Origin: Lactococcus petauri
GTDB taxonomy: Bacteria; Bacillota; Bacilli; Lactobacillales; Streptococcaceae
Reading direction: 5' to 3'
Assembly (NCBI RefSeq): GCF_002154895.1
Contig: NZ_MUIZ01000001.1
Coordinates: 124,001 to 188,000, forward strand
DNA length: 64,000 nucleotides
Both the position numbers and the translations under genes were made by a program. This document shows, piece after piece, positions 37,690 through 47,781 of this stretch. The notes under the pieces were generated by a model. The model did no database searches. It was not told the origin of the DNA and worked only from the letters and a program-made list of their open reading frames with translations. Numbering within the stretch: position 1 is the stretch's first letter; each line of letters starts with the position of its first letter.

Positions 37690-40161
37690 TTATTCTTCCG
37701 TATTTGAAGCTCTCTCTGCCTCGTTTATTTCTTCCTCTTCCTGTTCAGGTTCAACCAGAGCAAATGTCACAATTTGTGCATCATCATCCAAACGCATGAT
37801 TTTCACTCCTTGCGCTGCACGACCCGTTTGTGAGATATTATCAACACTTGTACGAATCACAACACCTGTATCAGTAATGACCATAATATCTTCATCACCA
37901 TTGATAGCAGTCAAACCGGCAAGTTTACCTGTGCGGTCAGTGATGTTCATGACTTTAATCCCTTTACCACCACGACCTTTAACAGGATATTCACTCGCAA
38001 TCGTTCTCTTACCTAAACCTTTTTCAGAAATCACTAAGACTTCCTGTTCATCATGAACAATCGCTGTACCAACAACAAAGTCGCCTTCACGCAGGCTGAC
38101 ACCTTTAACACCCGTAGCAGAACGGCCCATATCACGTACTACAGCTTCCTCAAAGCGTACGGAGAAGCCATTATGCGTTCCGATAATGATGTTTTCTTTG
38201 CCTGATGTGAGTAGAACATTGATAAGCTCGTCACCTTCACGAAGATTTAGAGCTTTGAGACCGTTAGTTCGGATATTAGCAAATTGTTGGGTATTGGTAC
38301 GTTTGACTAAGCCTTTACGTGTTGTAAAGAACAGATATCTTTCTTCGTCTGACTTCACAACATTAATAATTGTTTGAATCTTTTCACCTTCATCAAGTTT
38401 TAAAAGATTGACGATAGGCAAGCCTTTAGCAGCACGACCGTATTCTGGGATTTCATAGCCCTTCATCCGATAGACACGTCCAAGATTAGTAAAGAAGAGC
38501 AAATGATCGTGTGTACTTGTTGATACCAGATGTTGTACAAAATCATCGTCGGACATGTTCATGCCCTGAACACCACGTCCACCACGTTTTTGTGCACGGA
38601 ATTCGTCATTGCTAAGACGTTTGATATATCCCTTATTTGAGAGAGTGATAAGAACATCTTCTTCCTCAATCAAATCCTCGTCTTCCAGATTCAAGACTTC
38701 TCCAACCAAAAGCTCTGTGCGACGTTTGTCTGCAAATTTACGTCTAATTTCACCTAATTCTTCTCGAATAATAGCTTTAACACGTTCTGGTTTAGCCAAG
38801 ATATCTGCCAAATCAGCAATCAAGGCAATAAGCTCTTGATACTCATTTTCAATCTTGTCACGTTCCAAACCTGTCAAACGGCGCAAACGCATATCCAAGA
38901 TAGCTTGCGATTGCTTGTCTGACAGTTGGAATTCGTCCATCATCGCTTTTTGAGCAATTGCATCTGTTGCAGATTCACGGATAATAGTAATCATACGATC
39001 AATGTTATCCAAGGCTATACGCAAACCTTCTAAGATGTGAGCACGAGCTTCTGCACGAGCTTTATCAAAGCGTGTACGACGTTCTACAACTTCGATTTGA
39101 TGCTCAATGTAGTCGGTCAAGATTTGTTTCAATGACAGAATCTTTGGCGTACCCTTTTCAATGGCCAACATATTAAAACCAAAGGATGTTTGAAGTTGTG
39201 TAAGCTTGAACAAGTTGTTCAAAATCACGTGTGCCGATGCATCGCGACGGACTTCAACCACTAAACGTACACCTTCACGACTTGACTCATCACGACAGGC
39301 TGTAATACCTTCAATACGCTTTTCTTGTGCCAAACGGACAATATGCTCATGAACTTTTGACTTATTGACCATATAAGGGAACTCAGTAACTACAATGCGT
39401 TCCTTACCGCCAGGTAATTCCTCAATTTCTGTCTTCGCACGAAGCGTAATTGAGCCTTTACCTGTTTCATAAGCACGGCGAATACCAGATTTACCCATGA
39501 CTAGAGCACCAGTAGGAAAGTCTGGCCCAGGTAATACTTCCATCAAATCACGTGTTGTCGCCTCTGGATTTTCCATCAGCAAGTCAACCGCATCAATTGT
39601 TTCTCCTAAGTTATGAGGTGGAATATTTGTCGCCATCCCAACGGCAATCCCCGTTGTTCCGTTAACCAAAAGGTTCGGAAAACGTGCCGGAAGTACTTCT
39701 GGTTCTCGTTCCGTTCCGTCATAGTTATCAACGAAGTCAACAGTGTTTTTGTTGATGTCACGAAGCATTTCCAAGGCAATTTTTGACATACGTGCTTCGG
39801 TATAACGTTGAGCGGCAGCGCCATCTCCATCCATGGAACCAAAGTTCCCATGTCCGTCAACCAGCATGTGGCGATAGCTCCACCACTGAGCCATACGTAC
39901 CATGGCCTCATAAATCGAGCTGTCTCCATGTGGGTGATATTTACCCATGACATCCCCGGTAATACGGGCAGATTTTTTATGTGGCTTATCAGGCGTTGTA
40001 CCAAGCTCGTTCATTCCGTAAAGAATGCGGCGATGAACCGGCTTCAAACCATCGCGTACATCAGGTAGGGCACGTGCCACAATAACTGACATTGCATAGT
40101 CACGAAAGCTGGTTTTCATCTCCTCAGCAAGATTGACATTTATGATATTTTTATCTTCCAT
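37690..40161 (-). CDS. gyrA: DNA gyrase subunit A
   Basis: 823 residues from the ATG at 40161 ([19 protein letters not shown]), which has GAGGAG upstream; the longer in-frame start at 40308 would include the promoter. The catalytic Tyr is in [11 protein letters not shown]. The quinolone-resistance region [12 protein letters not shown] has the wild-type Ser and Glu. The GyrA-box QKRGGRG in the C-terminal beta-pinwheel and the acidic tail identify gyrase rather than topoisomerase IV. It leads gyrA-apbE-srtA. Confidence 0.97.
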   Translation of the reverse strand: MEDKNIINVNLAEEMKTSFRDYAMSVIVARALPDVRDGLKPVHRRILYGMNELGTTPDKPHKKSARITGDVMGKYHPHGDSSIYEAMVRMAQWWSYRHMLVDGHGNFGSMDGDGAAAQRYTEARMSKIALEMLRDINKNTVDFVDNYDGTEREPEVLPARFPNLLVNGTTGIAVGMATNIPPHNLGETIDAVDLLMENPEATTRDLMEVLPGPDFPTGALVMGKSGIRRAYETGKGSITLRAKTEIEELPGGKERIVVTEFPYMVNKSKVHEHIVRLAQEKRIEGITACRDESSREGVRLVVEVRRDASAHVILNNLFKLTQLQTSFGFNMLAIEKGTPKILSLKQILTDYIEHQIEVVERRTRFDKARAEARAHILEGLRIALDNIDRMITIIRESATDAIAQKAMMDEFQLSDKQSQAILDMRLRRLTGLERDKIENEYQELIALIADLADILAKPERVKAIIREELGEIRRKFADKRRTELLVGEVLNLEDEDLIEEEDVLITLSNKGYIKRLSNDEFRAQKRGGRGVQGMNMSDDDFVQHLVSTSTHDHLLFFTNLGRVYRMKGYEIPEYGRAAKGLPIVNLLKLDEGEKIQTIINVVKSDEERYLFFTTRKGLVKRTNTQQFANIRTNGLKALNLREGDELINVLLTSGKENIIIGTHNGFSVRFEEAVVRDMGRSATGVKGVSLREGDFVVGTAIVHDEQEVLVISEKGLGKRTIASEYPVKGRGGKGIKVMNITDRTGKLAGLTAINGDEDIMVITDTGVVIRTSVDNISQTGRAAQGVKIMRLDDDAQIVTFALVEPEQEEEEINEAERASNTEE

Positions 40162-40194
40162 GTTCTCCTCTTTCAATGTATAAACACTGTCTCT

Positions 40195-40200
40195 ATTATA
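40195..40200 (-). promoter_or_regulatory. Extended -10 of gyrA-apbE-srtA
   Basis: TGG-TATAAT on the minus strand, about 33 bp before the ATG and downstream of the parC terminator; weak -35. Confidence 0.65.
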
Positions 40201-40300
40201 CCATAATTTCTTATTGTTTACAGTTGTTTTTAAATCTTTTGAATATACTTTTCCCTTGTAAATCAGGCTTATTTTGACAGTATTTCTAAATAAAAAAATA

Positions 40301-40315
40301 ATCCTCATTGAGGAT
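40301..40315 (-). terminator. Terminator of the parE-parC operon
   Basis: ATCCTCA/TGAGGAT repeat with a tight loop, followed on the minus strand by TATTTTTTTA; directly after the parC stop codon at 40321. Confidence 0.75.
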
Positions 40316-40320
40316 CATTT

Positions 40321-42804
40321 TTATTTTATTTTTGCTTCAATCACACGATCAATATCTTCGGCTAAGGGATGGCCATTGCTTGCACGATCGGATAAATTCA
40401 AGTCTGTCAGTTCTGTTTGATAGACTTTACCCACTGCTGAAGTTACCTCCAAAATCTGGCTCTTATCAGTTGGCGTATCTTCTGCTTCTGCAGGACTGAA
40501 AAGATCAACTGTCTCTGAAAGTGGTGTCTTATCAGTATTGATCACACTGCCTGCTGAGAATACGGTATGCGGATTGGTCTTCAAAGGACGTAAAACCTGT
40601 AGGCCACGATTTGCTCGACTTGTTTCCGGAATATCCTCAGATTTTACCCGCTTGATAAAGCCACGTTGTGTGAGTAGGTACCAACTGTCTGTTTGCACAA
40701 AGAAGGCGGCCTTGACCAAATCTCCTGCTTTAAGATTCATTGCCTTAACACCAGCTGCTTTAGCCCCCACAACTGGAATTTCTGAGATGTTAAAGCGAAG
40801 GGCGTAGCCATTTTCAGAAATCAACATCACATCTTCATCACCTTTAACAATCGGTGCGATGGTTACAATACTGTCTTTGTCTCCTTTGAGTTTCCCGTAA
40901 ACCATTGACTTAGAGCGGTATGTCCGCCAAGGTTTAAAGGAATCAAGTTCAACTTGCTTGATTTGACCAGCTGCAGTGACTACCATGTAATTTTCGCCAG
41001 ACTCAAAATTATCAAGTACTTGTGCAAAGATAATTTCTTCATCGCTGGCAAAATTGTTCAAAGTTTGGGAGATATGCTCGCCAATATCCTTCCAGCGGAC
41101 ATCAGACAATTCATGGACTGGACGATAAATAACATTTCCAAGACTGGTAAACATCAGCAGGTGCTGCTTAGTCCGTGCGCCTGCTTTAACAAAGATTAAT
41201 TCGTCATCCTCACGTTTACCAACTTCTTCAATATTGGAAGAGGCAAAACTACGTGGTGATGTGCGTTTAATGTAACCACCACGCGTAACTGAAACAACCG
41301 TTTCCTCTTCCGCAATCAGTTGTTGCGCCTCGATCTCTATCGTTTCAACATTATCTTGTAGTTCTGAACGTCGTTCCTTGCCAAATTTTTTCTTGACTTC
41401 ACGTAACTCACGTTTCATCAAGTTATAAAGTGTACGTTCATCATTGATAATCGCACGGAGTTCTAAAATCTTAGCTTCAAGTTCAGCTTGTTCATTTTCT
41501 AGAGTTACGATGTCGGTATTAGTTAAACGGTAAAGTTGCAGTGTGACTATGGCTTCGGCCTGTTCCTCACTGAAAGCATAGCTCACTTTCAAGTTTTCCT
41601 TAGCATCTGATTTGTTTTCAGATGCACGGATTAAAGCAACGACTTCGTCCAAGATAGAGACCATCCGGATCAAACCTTCAACCAGATGTAATCTTTTCTC
41701 TGCTTTACTCAAGTCAAATTTTGAACGCTTAACAATAACGTCCTGACGATGGGCAATATAAGAGCGCAGAACAGGAAGAACACCGACTTGACGTGGCGTC
41801 ATATTGTCAATTGCCACCATATTGAAATTATAATTAATTTGCAAATCTGTGTTTTTATAGAGGTAGTTAAGCACCAGCTGACTATTGGCTTCTTTTTTCA
41901 GCTCAATAGCAATGCGTAGCCCTTCACGATCGGATTCATCACGCACTTCAGAAATTCCAGGCACTTTGGCATTTACGCGCACATCATCAATCCGTTTAAC
42001 CAAAGTTGCTTTGTTGATTTCATAAGGAATCTCTGTAACAACGAGTTGTTCACGACCGCCTTTAAGTTTTTCAACTTCTACTTTTGAACGGACAGCAATA
42101 CGCCCTTTGCCTGTTTCGTATGCCTTTTTGATCTCACTACGCCCTTGAATAATGGCACCTGTCGGAAAATCGGGGCCGGGCATGAAAGTCATGATTTTCT
42201 CAACATCAGCTTTAGGATGATCAATCATATAGATTGTCGCATCAATAACTTCTCCAAGATTGTGCGGTGGGATATCTGTTGCATAACCTGCCGAAATCCC
42301 CGTTGAACCGTTCACCAACAAGTTAGGAAAGCTTGCGGGAAGTACAGTTGGCTCTTTTTCCGTATCGTCAAAATTCCAAGCATGAGCAACTGTATCTTTC
42401 TCAATATCTTTTAATAAATACGAAGAAATTTCTGCCAAACGTGCTTCAGTATAACGCATAGCAGCCGGTGGATCACCGTCCATCGATCCATTATTCCCGT
42501 GCATCTCAATCAAAGGCTCAAGCATTTTCCAATCTTGCGACAAGCGAATCATCGCATCATAAATCGAGCTGTCTCCATGAGGGTGAAAATTACCCATAAC
42601 ATTTCCGACAGACTTGGCAGACTTACGATAAGCTTTATCAAAAGTATTGCCATCCTTATTCATTGAATACAGGATGCGTCGTTGAACGGGTTTTAAGCCG
42701 TCTCGAATATCAGGTAGGGCACGTTCCTGAATAATGTATTTTGAATAGCGTCCAAAACGCTCGCCCATAATATCCTCTAAAGGTAGAGTTTGTATATTAG
42801 ACAT
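40321..42804 (-). CDS. parC: DNA topoisomerase IV subunit A
   Basis: 827 residues. Catalytic Tyr in AAMRYTEARL. The quinolone region [12 protein letters not shown] has the wild-type Ser and Asp. There is no GyrA-box, and the C-terminal domain differs from that at 38 kb, so this is ParC. With ParE it decatenates daughter chromosomes. It is the last gene of a four-gene operon; GAGGACTA precedes the ATG. Confidence 0.96.
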   Translation of the reverse strand: MSNIQTLPLEDIMGERFGRYSKYIIQERALPDIRDGLKPVQRRILYSMNKDGNTFDKAYRKSAKSVGNVMGNFHPHGDSSIYDAMIRLSQDWKMLEPLIEMHGNNGSMDGDPPAAMRYTEARLAEISSYLLKDIEKDTVAHAWNFDDTEKEPTVLPASFPNLLVNGSTGISAGYATDIPPHNLGEVIDATIYMIDHPKADVEKIMTFMPGPDFPTGAIIQGRSEIKKAYETGKGRIAVRSKVEVEKLKGGREQLVVTEIPYEINKATLVKRIDDVRVNAKVPGISEVRDESDREGLRIAIELKKEANSQLVLNYLYKNTDLQINYNFNMVAIDNMTPRQVGVLPVLRSYIAHRQDVIVKRSKFDLSKAEKRLHLVEGLIRMVSILDEVVALIRASENKSDAKENLKVSYAFSEEQAEAIVTLQLYRLTNTDIVTLENEQAELEAKILELRAIINDERTLYNLMKRELREVKKKFGKERRSELQDNVETIEIEAQQLIAEEETVVSVTRGGYIKRTSPRSFASSNIEEVGKREDDELIFVKAGARTKQHLLMFTSLGNVIYRPVHELSDVRWKDIGEHISQTLNNFASDEEIIFAQVLDNFESGENYMVVTAAGQIKQVELDSFKPWRTYRSKSMVYGKLKGDKDSIVTIAPIVKGDEDVMLISENGYALRFNISEIPVVGAKAAGVKAMNLKAGDLVKAAFFVQTDSWYLLTQRGFIKRVKSEDIPETSRANRGLQVLRPLKTNPHTVFSAGSVINTDKTPLSETVDLFSPAEAEDTPTDKSQILEVTSAVGKVYQTELTDLNLSDRASNGHPLAEDIDRVIEAKIK

Positions 42805-42849
42805 TAGTCCTCCAACAGTTATTTCATTTTTAAGTTTACAAAATGTTTT

Positions 42850-43311
42850 TTAAGAGGCAAAATCCTTTAAGTCCAAAATCATTTCAACATGTTTTATGCC
42901 ATCTTCCAAAAAGGGTTCTGAATCTTCCTTGAATCCAAAAGAAGCATAGAATGCACGGAGATAGTACTGCGCTTCAATACGCACTACAGGTTCTCGCCAT
43001 GATTGAGCCAGAAACTCAAGAGCCTGTTGCATCATTTTACGCGCCGTTCCTTTGCCACGTTGGCTTTCCTTCACCAGTACACGGCCAATAGAGGCCTCAG
43101 GATAAGAAAGCCCCGCCGGTAAGATACGACAGTAGGATTGAATGGCACCTTCATCATCTTCTAACCACAAGTGCAATGACTTTTGATCCTTACCGTCGAC
43201 ATCTTGATAAGCACATTCTTGTTCAACAACAAAGACTTCAGAGCGGACTTGTAAAATTTTGTAGAGTTCTGATCGCGTAAGTTCTTCGAAATTTTTAATC
43301 TTCCATGCCAT
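42850..43311 (-). CDS. GNAT acetyltransferase, ElaA-like
   Basis: 153 residues. The GNAT acetyl-CoA loop is IGRVLVKESQRGKGTARKMM (Q/RxxGxG/A) and the chain has the ElaA layout (LYKILQVRSEVFVVEQECAY at the start, LRAFYASFGF near the end). Substrate unknown. It starts 2 bp after the exonuclease stop and lies 45 bp before parC, thus is embedded in the topoisomerase IV operon. Confidence 0.87.
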   Translation of the reverse strand: MAWKIKNFEELTRSELYKILQVRSEVFVVEQECAYQDVDGKDQKSLHLWLEDDEGAIQSYCRILPAGLSYPEASIGRVLVKESQRGKGTARKMMQQALEFLAQSWREPVVRIEAQYYLRAFYASFGFKEDSEPFLEDGIKHVEMILDLKDFAS

Positions 43312-43313
43312 AT

Positions 43314-44135
43314 TTATCCCTCTTTTTCTATTTCGTTTGTAAAGTTAGCTTTCTGCATTTCCTTCAAAAAGTCAGAATGAATGGTTACTGTCTCATTATT
43401 ATAAAGCGTAGCTGTCAGACTGTAACCCGTTGAATAAGCTGCTGTTATCGCCAAGCCTGTCACCTCGAATTTTTGCCAATTTCGCTGTGTATCTCTACGA
43501 TAATAAACCAAATCTTTAGTAATTGGTAAGCTCAATTTTCGGCGAACTTCTTCCGTGATTGTCGTATCTATCTCACCAAACAAATCCATTTGTAAACTTT
43601 CGTTTGATACTAGTTGCGGTTTTGGTGGACGTGACAAGTCTTGTAAGTACTGATAGAGACGGGCGGTGATAAGGCAATCATTGAGTGCATCGTGGCTACG
43701 CAAATCAATACCTAAAACATCCTTGAAGGTTTCCAACTTATAGTTGGGCATCTGCACTAATTTTTTTGCTTCAGAAAGTGTATCGTAGACTTGAAAATGA
43801 GGTGCATCACCAATCTCACAATCTACTATCGCCTGATAAAGAAAGCTGACATCAAAAGGAGCATTATGAGCCACCATCAAGCTATCTCTTGAAAAGGCTA
43901 TAAAATCAGGTAAAACTTCAGCGAGAACTGGTTGCCCCAGTAAGGAAGCCGGCCAAATTCCAGTCAGTTCTGAAATTTTAGTCGGAAGATAAGAACGCGT
44001 GGGTTTGATCAACTGATTAAAGCGCGCAATTTCTTGGTGCGATTGGTCATATTTGACAGCACCAATTTGAATAATCTCATTTTTTTGAGTACTAAATCCT
44101 GTTGTCTCAAAGTCAAATACTACGTAATGCTCCAC
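43314..44135 (-). CDS. DnaQ-like 3'-5' exonuclease (Pol III epsilon family)
   Basis: 273 residues from the GTG at 44135, preceded by AAAGGA; the upstream ATG (44156) has no ribosome site. DEDDh exonuclease motifs: Exo I DFETTG, Exo II HNAPFDVSFL, Exo III with His-Asp in SHDALNDCLIT. All catalytic acids are present. About 100 C-terminal residues after the nuclease fold are of unknown type. It may proofread or trim DNA ends; the main epsilon activity in Firmicutes is in PolC. It lies between parE and the acetyltransferase gene. Confidence 0.85.
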   Translation of the reverse strand: MEHYVVFDFETTGFSTQKNEIIQIGAVKYDQSHQEIARFNQLIKPTRSYLPTKISELTGIWPASLLGQPVLAEVLPDFIAFSRDSLMVAHNAPFDVSFLYQAIVDCEIGDAPHFQVYDTLSEAKKLVQMPNYKLETFKDVLGIDLRSHDALNDCLITARLYQYLQDLSRPPKPQLVSNESLQMDLFGEIDTTITEEVRRKLSLPITKDLVYYRRDTQRNWQKFEVTGLAITAAYSTGYSLTATLYNNETVTIHSDFLKEMQKANFTNEIEKEG

Positions 44136-44179
44136 CTTATCACATTCCTTTCTCATTTTTCCTAAAAATATGCAATTAC

Positions 44180-46117
44180 TTAAAAGACTGTGTTTTCTTC
44201 CAATGTAAACTTAACATTGTTCTCAATCCATTTACGACGAGGCTCCACCTTGTCTCCCATCAAAACTGAAACCCGTTTTTCAGCTTGCGCTGCATCATCA
44301 ATAGTTACTTGAATCAATGTACGAGTTTCAGGATTCATAGTTGTCTCCCACAGCTGGTCAGCATTCATTTCCCCTAGACCTTTATAACGCTGAAGCGTTG
44401 CTCCCTTGCCAAAAGTTTGACGAAGTTCTTCAAGTTCAGCATCTGTCCAAGCATAAGCAACTTTTTCTTTTTTGCCTTTACCTTGACTCATCTTATAGAG
44501 CGGTGGCAAGGCAATATAAACGTGCCCATTTTCGAGAAGAGGCTTCATGTAGCGATAGAAAAAGGTAAGAAGTAGGGTTTGGATATGTGCACCATCTGTA
44601 TCCGCATCGGTCATAATAATTACTTTATCATAGTTCCGATCCGCAAGGGTGAAATCTGCTCCAACACCCGCACCAATAGTGTAAATCATTGTGTTGATTT
44701 CTTCATTTTTAAGGATATCCTGCATTTTGGCTTTTTCAGTATTGATTACCTTACCACGCAAAGGTAAAATCGCTTGGAATTTACGGTCGCGTCCTTGTTT
44801 TGCTGAACCACCGGCAGAATCTCCTTCGACAAGATAAAGTTCATTTTTATTAGGATTTTTAGTTTGTGCTGGTGTTAATTTCCCTGAAAGAAGTCCTTTG
44901 TCTTTCTTATTCTTTTTACCTGTTCGAGATTCTTCACGTGCTTTGCGTGCTGCTTCACGTGCTTCACGCGCTTTAATTGCCTTACGAATTAAATTTTGTG
45001 CCAGTTCACCATTCTCCAGAAGATAGAAAGTCAATTTTTCAGAGACCAGAGCATCAACTGCTGGACGTGCTAAGGGTGACCCAAGTTTATCTTTCGTTTG
45101 CCCTTCAAACTGCAAGTATTCTTCTGGTACAAGAATAGAGAGAACAGCTGTCAGCCCTTCACGATAGTCTGAGCCTTCGAGATTTTTATCCTTGTCTTTG
45201 AGTAAACCTGTTTTTCTGGCATAATCATTCATGGCTTTGGTCAAGGCCGTTTTAAGTCCAGCTTCATGTGTTCCGCCATCCTTTGTCCGAACATTGTTAA
45301 CAAAAGAAAGGATATTTTCCGAATAACCATCATTATATTGTAAAGCTACTTCTACTTGGAAAGAATCTTGTTCCCCTGCAAAATATAAAACGGGGGTGAG
45401 CGTATCCTTATCCTCATTGAGGTAGTCTACAAAATCTTGTACACCATTTTCATAGTGGAATTCTTCCTTAACTTCCTCTTCTCCACGCTGATCTGTAAGC
45501 GAGAGAGTGACGTCTTTCAAAAGAAAGGCAGATTCGTTTAACCTTTCCGAGATTGTTTGGTATTTAAATTCAATCGTCGAAAAAATCGTCGCATCTGGCA
45601 TAAAGGTAACTTTTGTCCCTGTTTTAGATTTTGGTGCCTTACCTATTTTTTCTAATGTTGTTACAGGATGTCCACCGTTCTCAAAACGTTGACGATAAAC
45701 ATTACCATCACGCGTAATCTCTACTTCAAGCCAGCTTGACAAAGCATTCACGACGGAAGAACCTACACCATGTAAGCCTCCGGATGTTTTGTAGCCACCT
45801 TGGCCAAACTTACCACCCGCATGAAGGACAGTAAAGATAACTTCAACAGTCGGTTTGCCTGTAGCGTGCATTCCGACAGGCATTCCACGCCCTTCATCTT
45901 CCACAGTAACAGAGCCGTCTTTATTTAATATTACCGAAATCTTTGTTCCAAAGCCTGACAAGGCTTCATCGACAGCATTATCTACAATTTCCCAAATCAA
46001 GTGATGCAAGCCTGTTGAATCCGTTGAACCAATATACATCCCTGGGCGCTTTCTTACGGCATCAAGCCCTTCCAGGACCTGAATCGCGCTGTCGTCGTAA
46101 TTATTTATATCTACCAT
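44180..46117 (-). CDS. parE: DNA topoisomerase IV subunit B
   Basis: 645 residues. GHKL ATPase motifs ([43 protein letters not shown]), then TOPRIM EGDSAGG and DADTDGAHIQTLLL, then [20 protein letters not shown] marks ParE rather than GyrB. It is the first gene of parE-exonuclease-acetyltransferase-parC, transcribed from a near-consensus promoter. Confidence 0.96.
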   Translation of the reverse strand: MVDINNYDDSAIQVLEGLDAVRKRPGMYIGSTDSTGLHHLIWEIVDNAVDEALSGFGTKISVILNKDGSVTVEDEGRGMPVGMHATGKPTVEVIFTVLHAGGKFGQGGYKTSGGLHGVGSSVVNALSSWLEVEITRDGNVYRQRFENGGHPVTTLEKIGKAPKSKTGTKVTFMPDATIFSTIEFKYQTISERLNESAFLLKDVTLSLTDQRGEEEVKEEFHYENGVQDFVDYLNEDKDTLTPVLYFAGEQDSFQVEVALQYNDGYSENILSFVNNVRTKDGGTHEAGLKTALTKAMNDYARKTGLLKDKDKNLEGSDYREGLTAVLSILVPEEYLQFEGQTKDKLGSPLARPAVDALVSEKLTFYLLENGELAQNLIRKAIKAREAREAARKAREESRTGKKNKKDKGLLSGKLTPAQTKNPNKNELYLVEGDSAGGSAKQGRDRKFQAILPLRGKVINTEKAKMQDILKNEEINTMIYTIGAGVGADFTLADRNYDKVIIMTDADTDGAHIQTLLLTFFYRYMKPLLENGHVYIALPPLYKMSQGKGKKEKVAYAWTDAELEELRQTFGKGATLQRYKGLGEMNADQLWETTMNPETRTLIQVTIDDAAQAEKRVSVLMGDKVEPRRKWIENNVKFTLEENTVF

Positions 46118-46171
46118 TCATTATTCTCCATTTAAGCTAGCTATAAACCAGCAGAAATATTCATCTTTCCT

Positions 46172-46200
46172 ATTCTACATTCTTCAAGAGCCTTTGTCAA
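46172..46200 (-). promoter_or_regulatory. Promoter of the parE-parC operon
   Basis: On the minus strand TTGACA (46195-46200), 17 bp, TAGAAT (46172-46177). About 54 bp before the parE ATG. Confidence 0.8.
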
Positions 46201-46306
46201 AAGTCTTTATAATACAAACTGAGCTTTTTTATCCCTATTACCTAAAAAAATTAAATTTGAAAAGATTTTCTTTCAAAGAATCGCTAAAAATCGTCAACTT
46301 TTATGT

Positions 46307-46312
46307 TATAAT
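46307..46312 (+). promoter_or_regulatory. Extended -10 of plsY
   Basis: TGT-TATAAT about 34 bp before the plsY ATG. Confidence 0.6.
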
Positions 46313-46346
46313 TGTAGAGCTATTACAAACGTAAAAGAAAGATGAT

Positions 46347-46985
46347 ATGACTATAATAATTTTATGCATCGCTGCCTACCTTATTGGAGCGATTCCTGCA
46401 GGACTTTGGATTGGAAAGATTTTCTTTAAAAAAGATCTGCACGCGTATGGTTCTGGAAATACTGGTACAACGAATACTTTCCGTATTCTTGGAAAAAAAG
46501 CTGGCATCATTGTTTTCATCTTTGACCTTCTCAAAGGTACATTGGCCACACTTCTGCCTCTCATTTTCCATGTTCATGGTGTTTCGCCACTTATTTTTGG
46601 ATTGTTAGCGGTCGTTGGTCACACCATTTCCGTCTTTGACAAATTTAAAGGTGGAAAGGCTGTTGCGACTTCAGCTGGTGTTGTTCTTGGATTTAACCCC
46701 GTTTTCCTCCTTTATCTGGCCGTAGTTTTCTTCCTCGTGCTTTACCTTTTCAGCATGATTAGCCTGTCTTCTATTTTAGGAGCCATTGCTGCACTGATTG
46801 GCGTTCTTGTTTTTCCTTATTTCCACTTTATTTTACCCGATTACGACCCCCTGTTTTCGGTAATAATTTTAGCCTTGGCTTCTATTATCATCGTTCGACA
46901 CAAGAGTAACATTAAGAGAATAAAAAATAAAGAAGAATCTTTGGTACCATTCGGCTTAAACCTCAGCAAACAACACAATATATAG
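46347..46985 (+). CDS. plsY: Acyl-phosphate:glycerol-3-phosphate acyltransferase
   Basis: 212 residues, five to seven helices. Conserved loop motifs are [12 protein letters not shown] near 36-47 and [12 protein letters not shown] near 99-110, the glycerol-phosphate and acyl-phosphate sites. It makes lysophosphatidic acid, the first step of phospholipid synthesis, in the membrane. It diverges from parE, as in streptococci. Its last codons overlap the first NrdR box of the following nrd promoter. Confidence 0.95.
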   Translation: MTIIILCIAAYLIGAIPAGLWIGKIFFKKDLHAYGSGNTGTTNTFRILGKKAGIIVFIFDLLKGTLATLLPLIFHVHGVSPLIFGLLAVVGHTISVFDKFKGGKAVATSAGVVLGFNPVFLLYLAVVFFLVLYLFSMISLSSILGAIAALIGVLVFPYFHFILPDYDPLFSVIILALASIIIVRHKSNIKRIKNKEESLVPFGLNLSKQHNI

Positions 46986-46988
46986 TAT
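46973..46988 (+). promoter_or_regulatory. NrdR box 1
   Basis: ACACAATATATAGTAT closely follows the NrdR box acaCwATATaTwGtgt. It overlaps the plsY stop codon. Confidence 0.8.
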
Positions 46989-47004
46989 TTTACATAATTA
47001 TAGA

Positions 47005-47020
47005 CCACAATATCTAGTAT
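47005..47020 (+). promoter_or_regulatory. NrdR box 2
   Basis: CCACAATATCTAGTAT, start-to-start exactly 32 bp from box 1 (three helix turns), the paired arrangement NrdR needs. Confidence 0.8.
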
Positions 47021-47027
47021 CGATAAC

Positions 47028-47056
47028 TTGACTAGGTATTTTTTTTATACTAAAAT
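47028..47056 (+). promoter_or_regulatory. Promoter of nrdHIEF
   Basis: TTGACT (47028-47033), 17 bp, TAAAAT (47051-47056), 8 bp downstream of NrdR box 2; nrdH ATG about 38 bp further behind TTGGAG. Confidence 0.75.
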
Positions 47057-47093
47057 AAAAGAATAAAAATAATGAAAAAATTGGAGAATAATT

Positions 47094-47312
47094 ATGGTCA
47101 CTGTATACTCAAAAAACAACTGCATGCAATGTAAAATGGTAAAAAAATGGCTCACAGAACACACTGTGGACTTTGAAGAAATTAACATTGATGAAAAACC
47201 AGAATTTGTACAAACAGTGCTTGATATGGGATATCGTGCTGCACCTGTCGTTGTCAAAGACGACGTTTCATTCTCTGGTTTTAACCCAAGCGAATTGGCA
47301 AAATTGGCATGA
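47094..47312 (+). CDS. nrdH: Glutaredoxin-like NrdH redoxin
   Basis: 72 residues with the redox motif CMQC (11-14) and the C-terminal [12 protein letters not shown] typical of NrdH. It passes electrons from thioredoxin reductase to the class Ib ribonucleotide reductase. First gene of the operon; its stop overlaps the nrdI start by 4 bp. Confidence 0.95.
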   Translation: MVTVYSKNNCMQCKMVKKWLTEHTVDFEEINIDEKPEFVQTVLDMGYRAAPVVVKDDVSFSGFNPSELAKLA

Positions 47313-47728
47313 AATTAATCTATTTCAGTATAACTGGCCAAACACGTCGTTTTGTCAATAAAACCAACTTAGAGCATGAAGAAATTCTGCCTAACGATCC
47401 CGAATTTGAAGCAAATGAAGATTTCCTGATTATCGTCCCAAGTTATGCGGATGAAACTCCTGGAGCTGAAAAAAGCATGGACATTATGGACCCAGTCTTT
47501 GAATTTATGTCCTATGCCAATAACGCACAATACTGTAAAGGCATTGTCGGTACAGGAAATCGAAATTTTGCTTCTTTATATATATTTACCGCAAAAGAAT
47601 TATCCGCTCAATTCCAAATTCCTATTGTTTACGATTTCGAATTTAATGGCACACCGAGCGATGTAGCTGCTGTCGAAGACATTGCAGCTCGATTAGAGTC
47701 TGGAGCAAACATCAGTCTCAAATCATAA
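47309..47728 (+). CDS. nrdI: Flavodoxin-like NrdI
   Basis: 139 residues. [12 protein letters not shown] is the FMN phosphate loop, followed by [10 protein letters not shown] and [12 protein letters not shown]. NrdI supplies the oxidant that assembles the Mn(III)2-tyrosyl radical cofactor of NrdF. Its ATG overlaps the end of nrdH, so the two are translationally coupled. Confidence 0.94.
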   Translation: MKLIYFSITGQTRRFVNKTNLEHEEILPNDPEFEANEDFLIIVPSYADETPGAEKSMDIMDPVFEFMSYANNAQYCKGIVGTGNRNFASLYIFTAKELSAQFQIPIVYDFEFNGTPSDVAAVEDIAARLESGANISLKS

Positions 47729-47781
47729 ATTTCACTAAAAATAAAAAATTAGCATGCGGGCGCAAAGCCCCGGAGAAATAT

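Noticed and set aside
37690-46117. Second gyrase copy
   Set aside because: The parC/parE pair lacks the GyrA-box and has the ParE-type ATPase loop, so it is topoisomerase IV, not duplicated gyrase.
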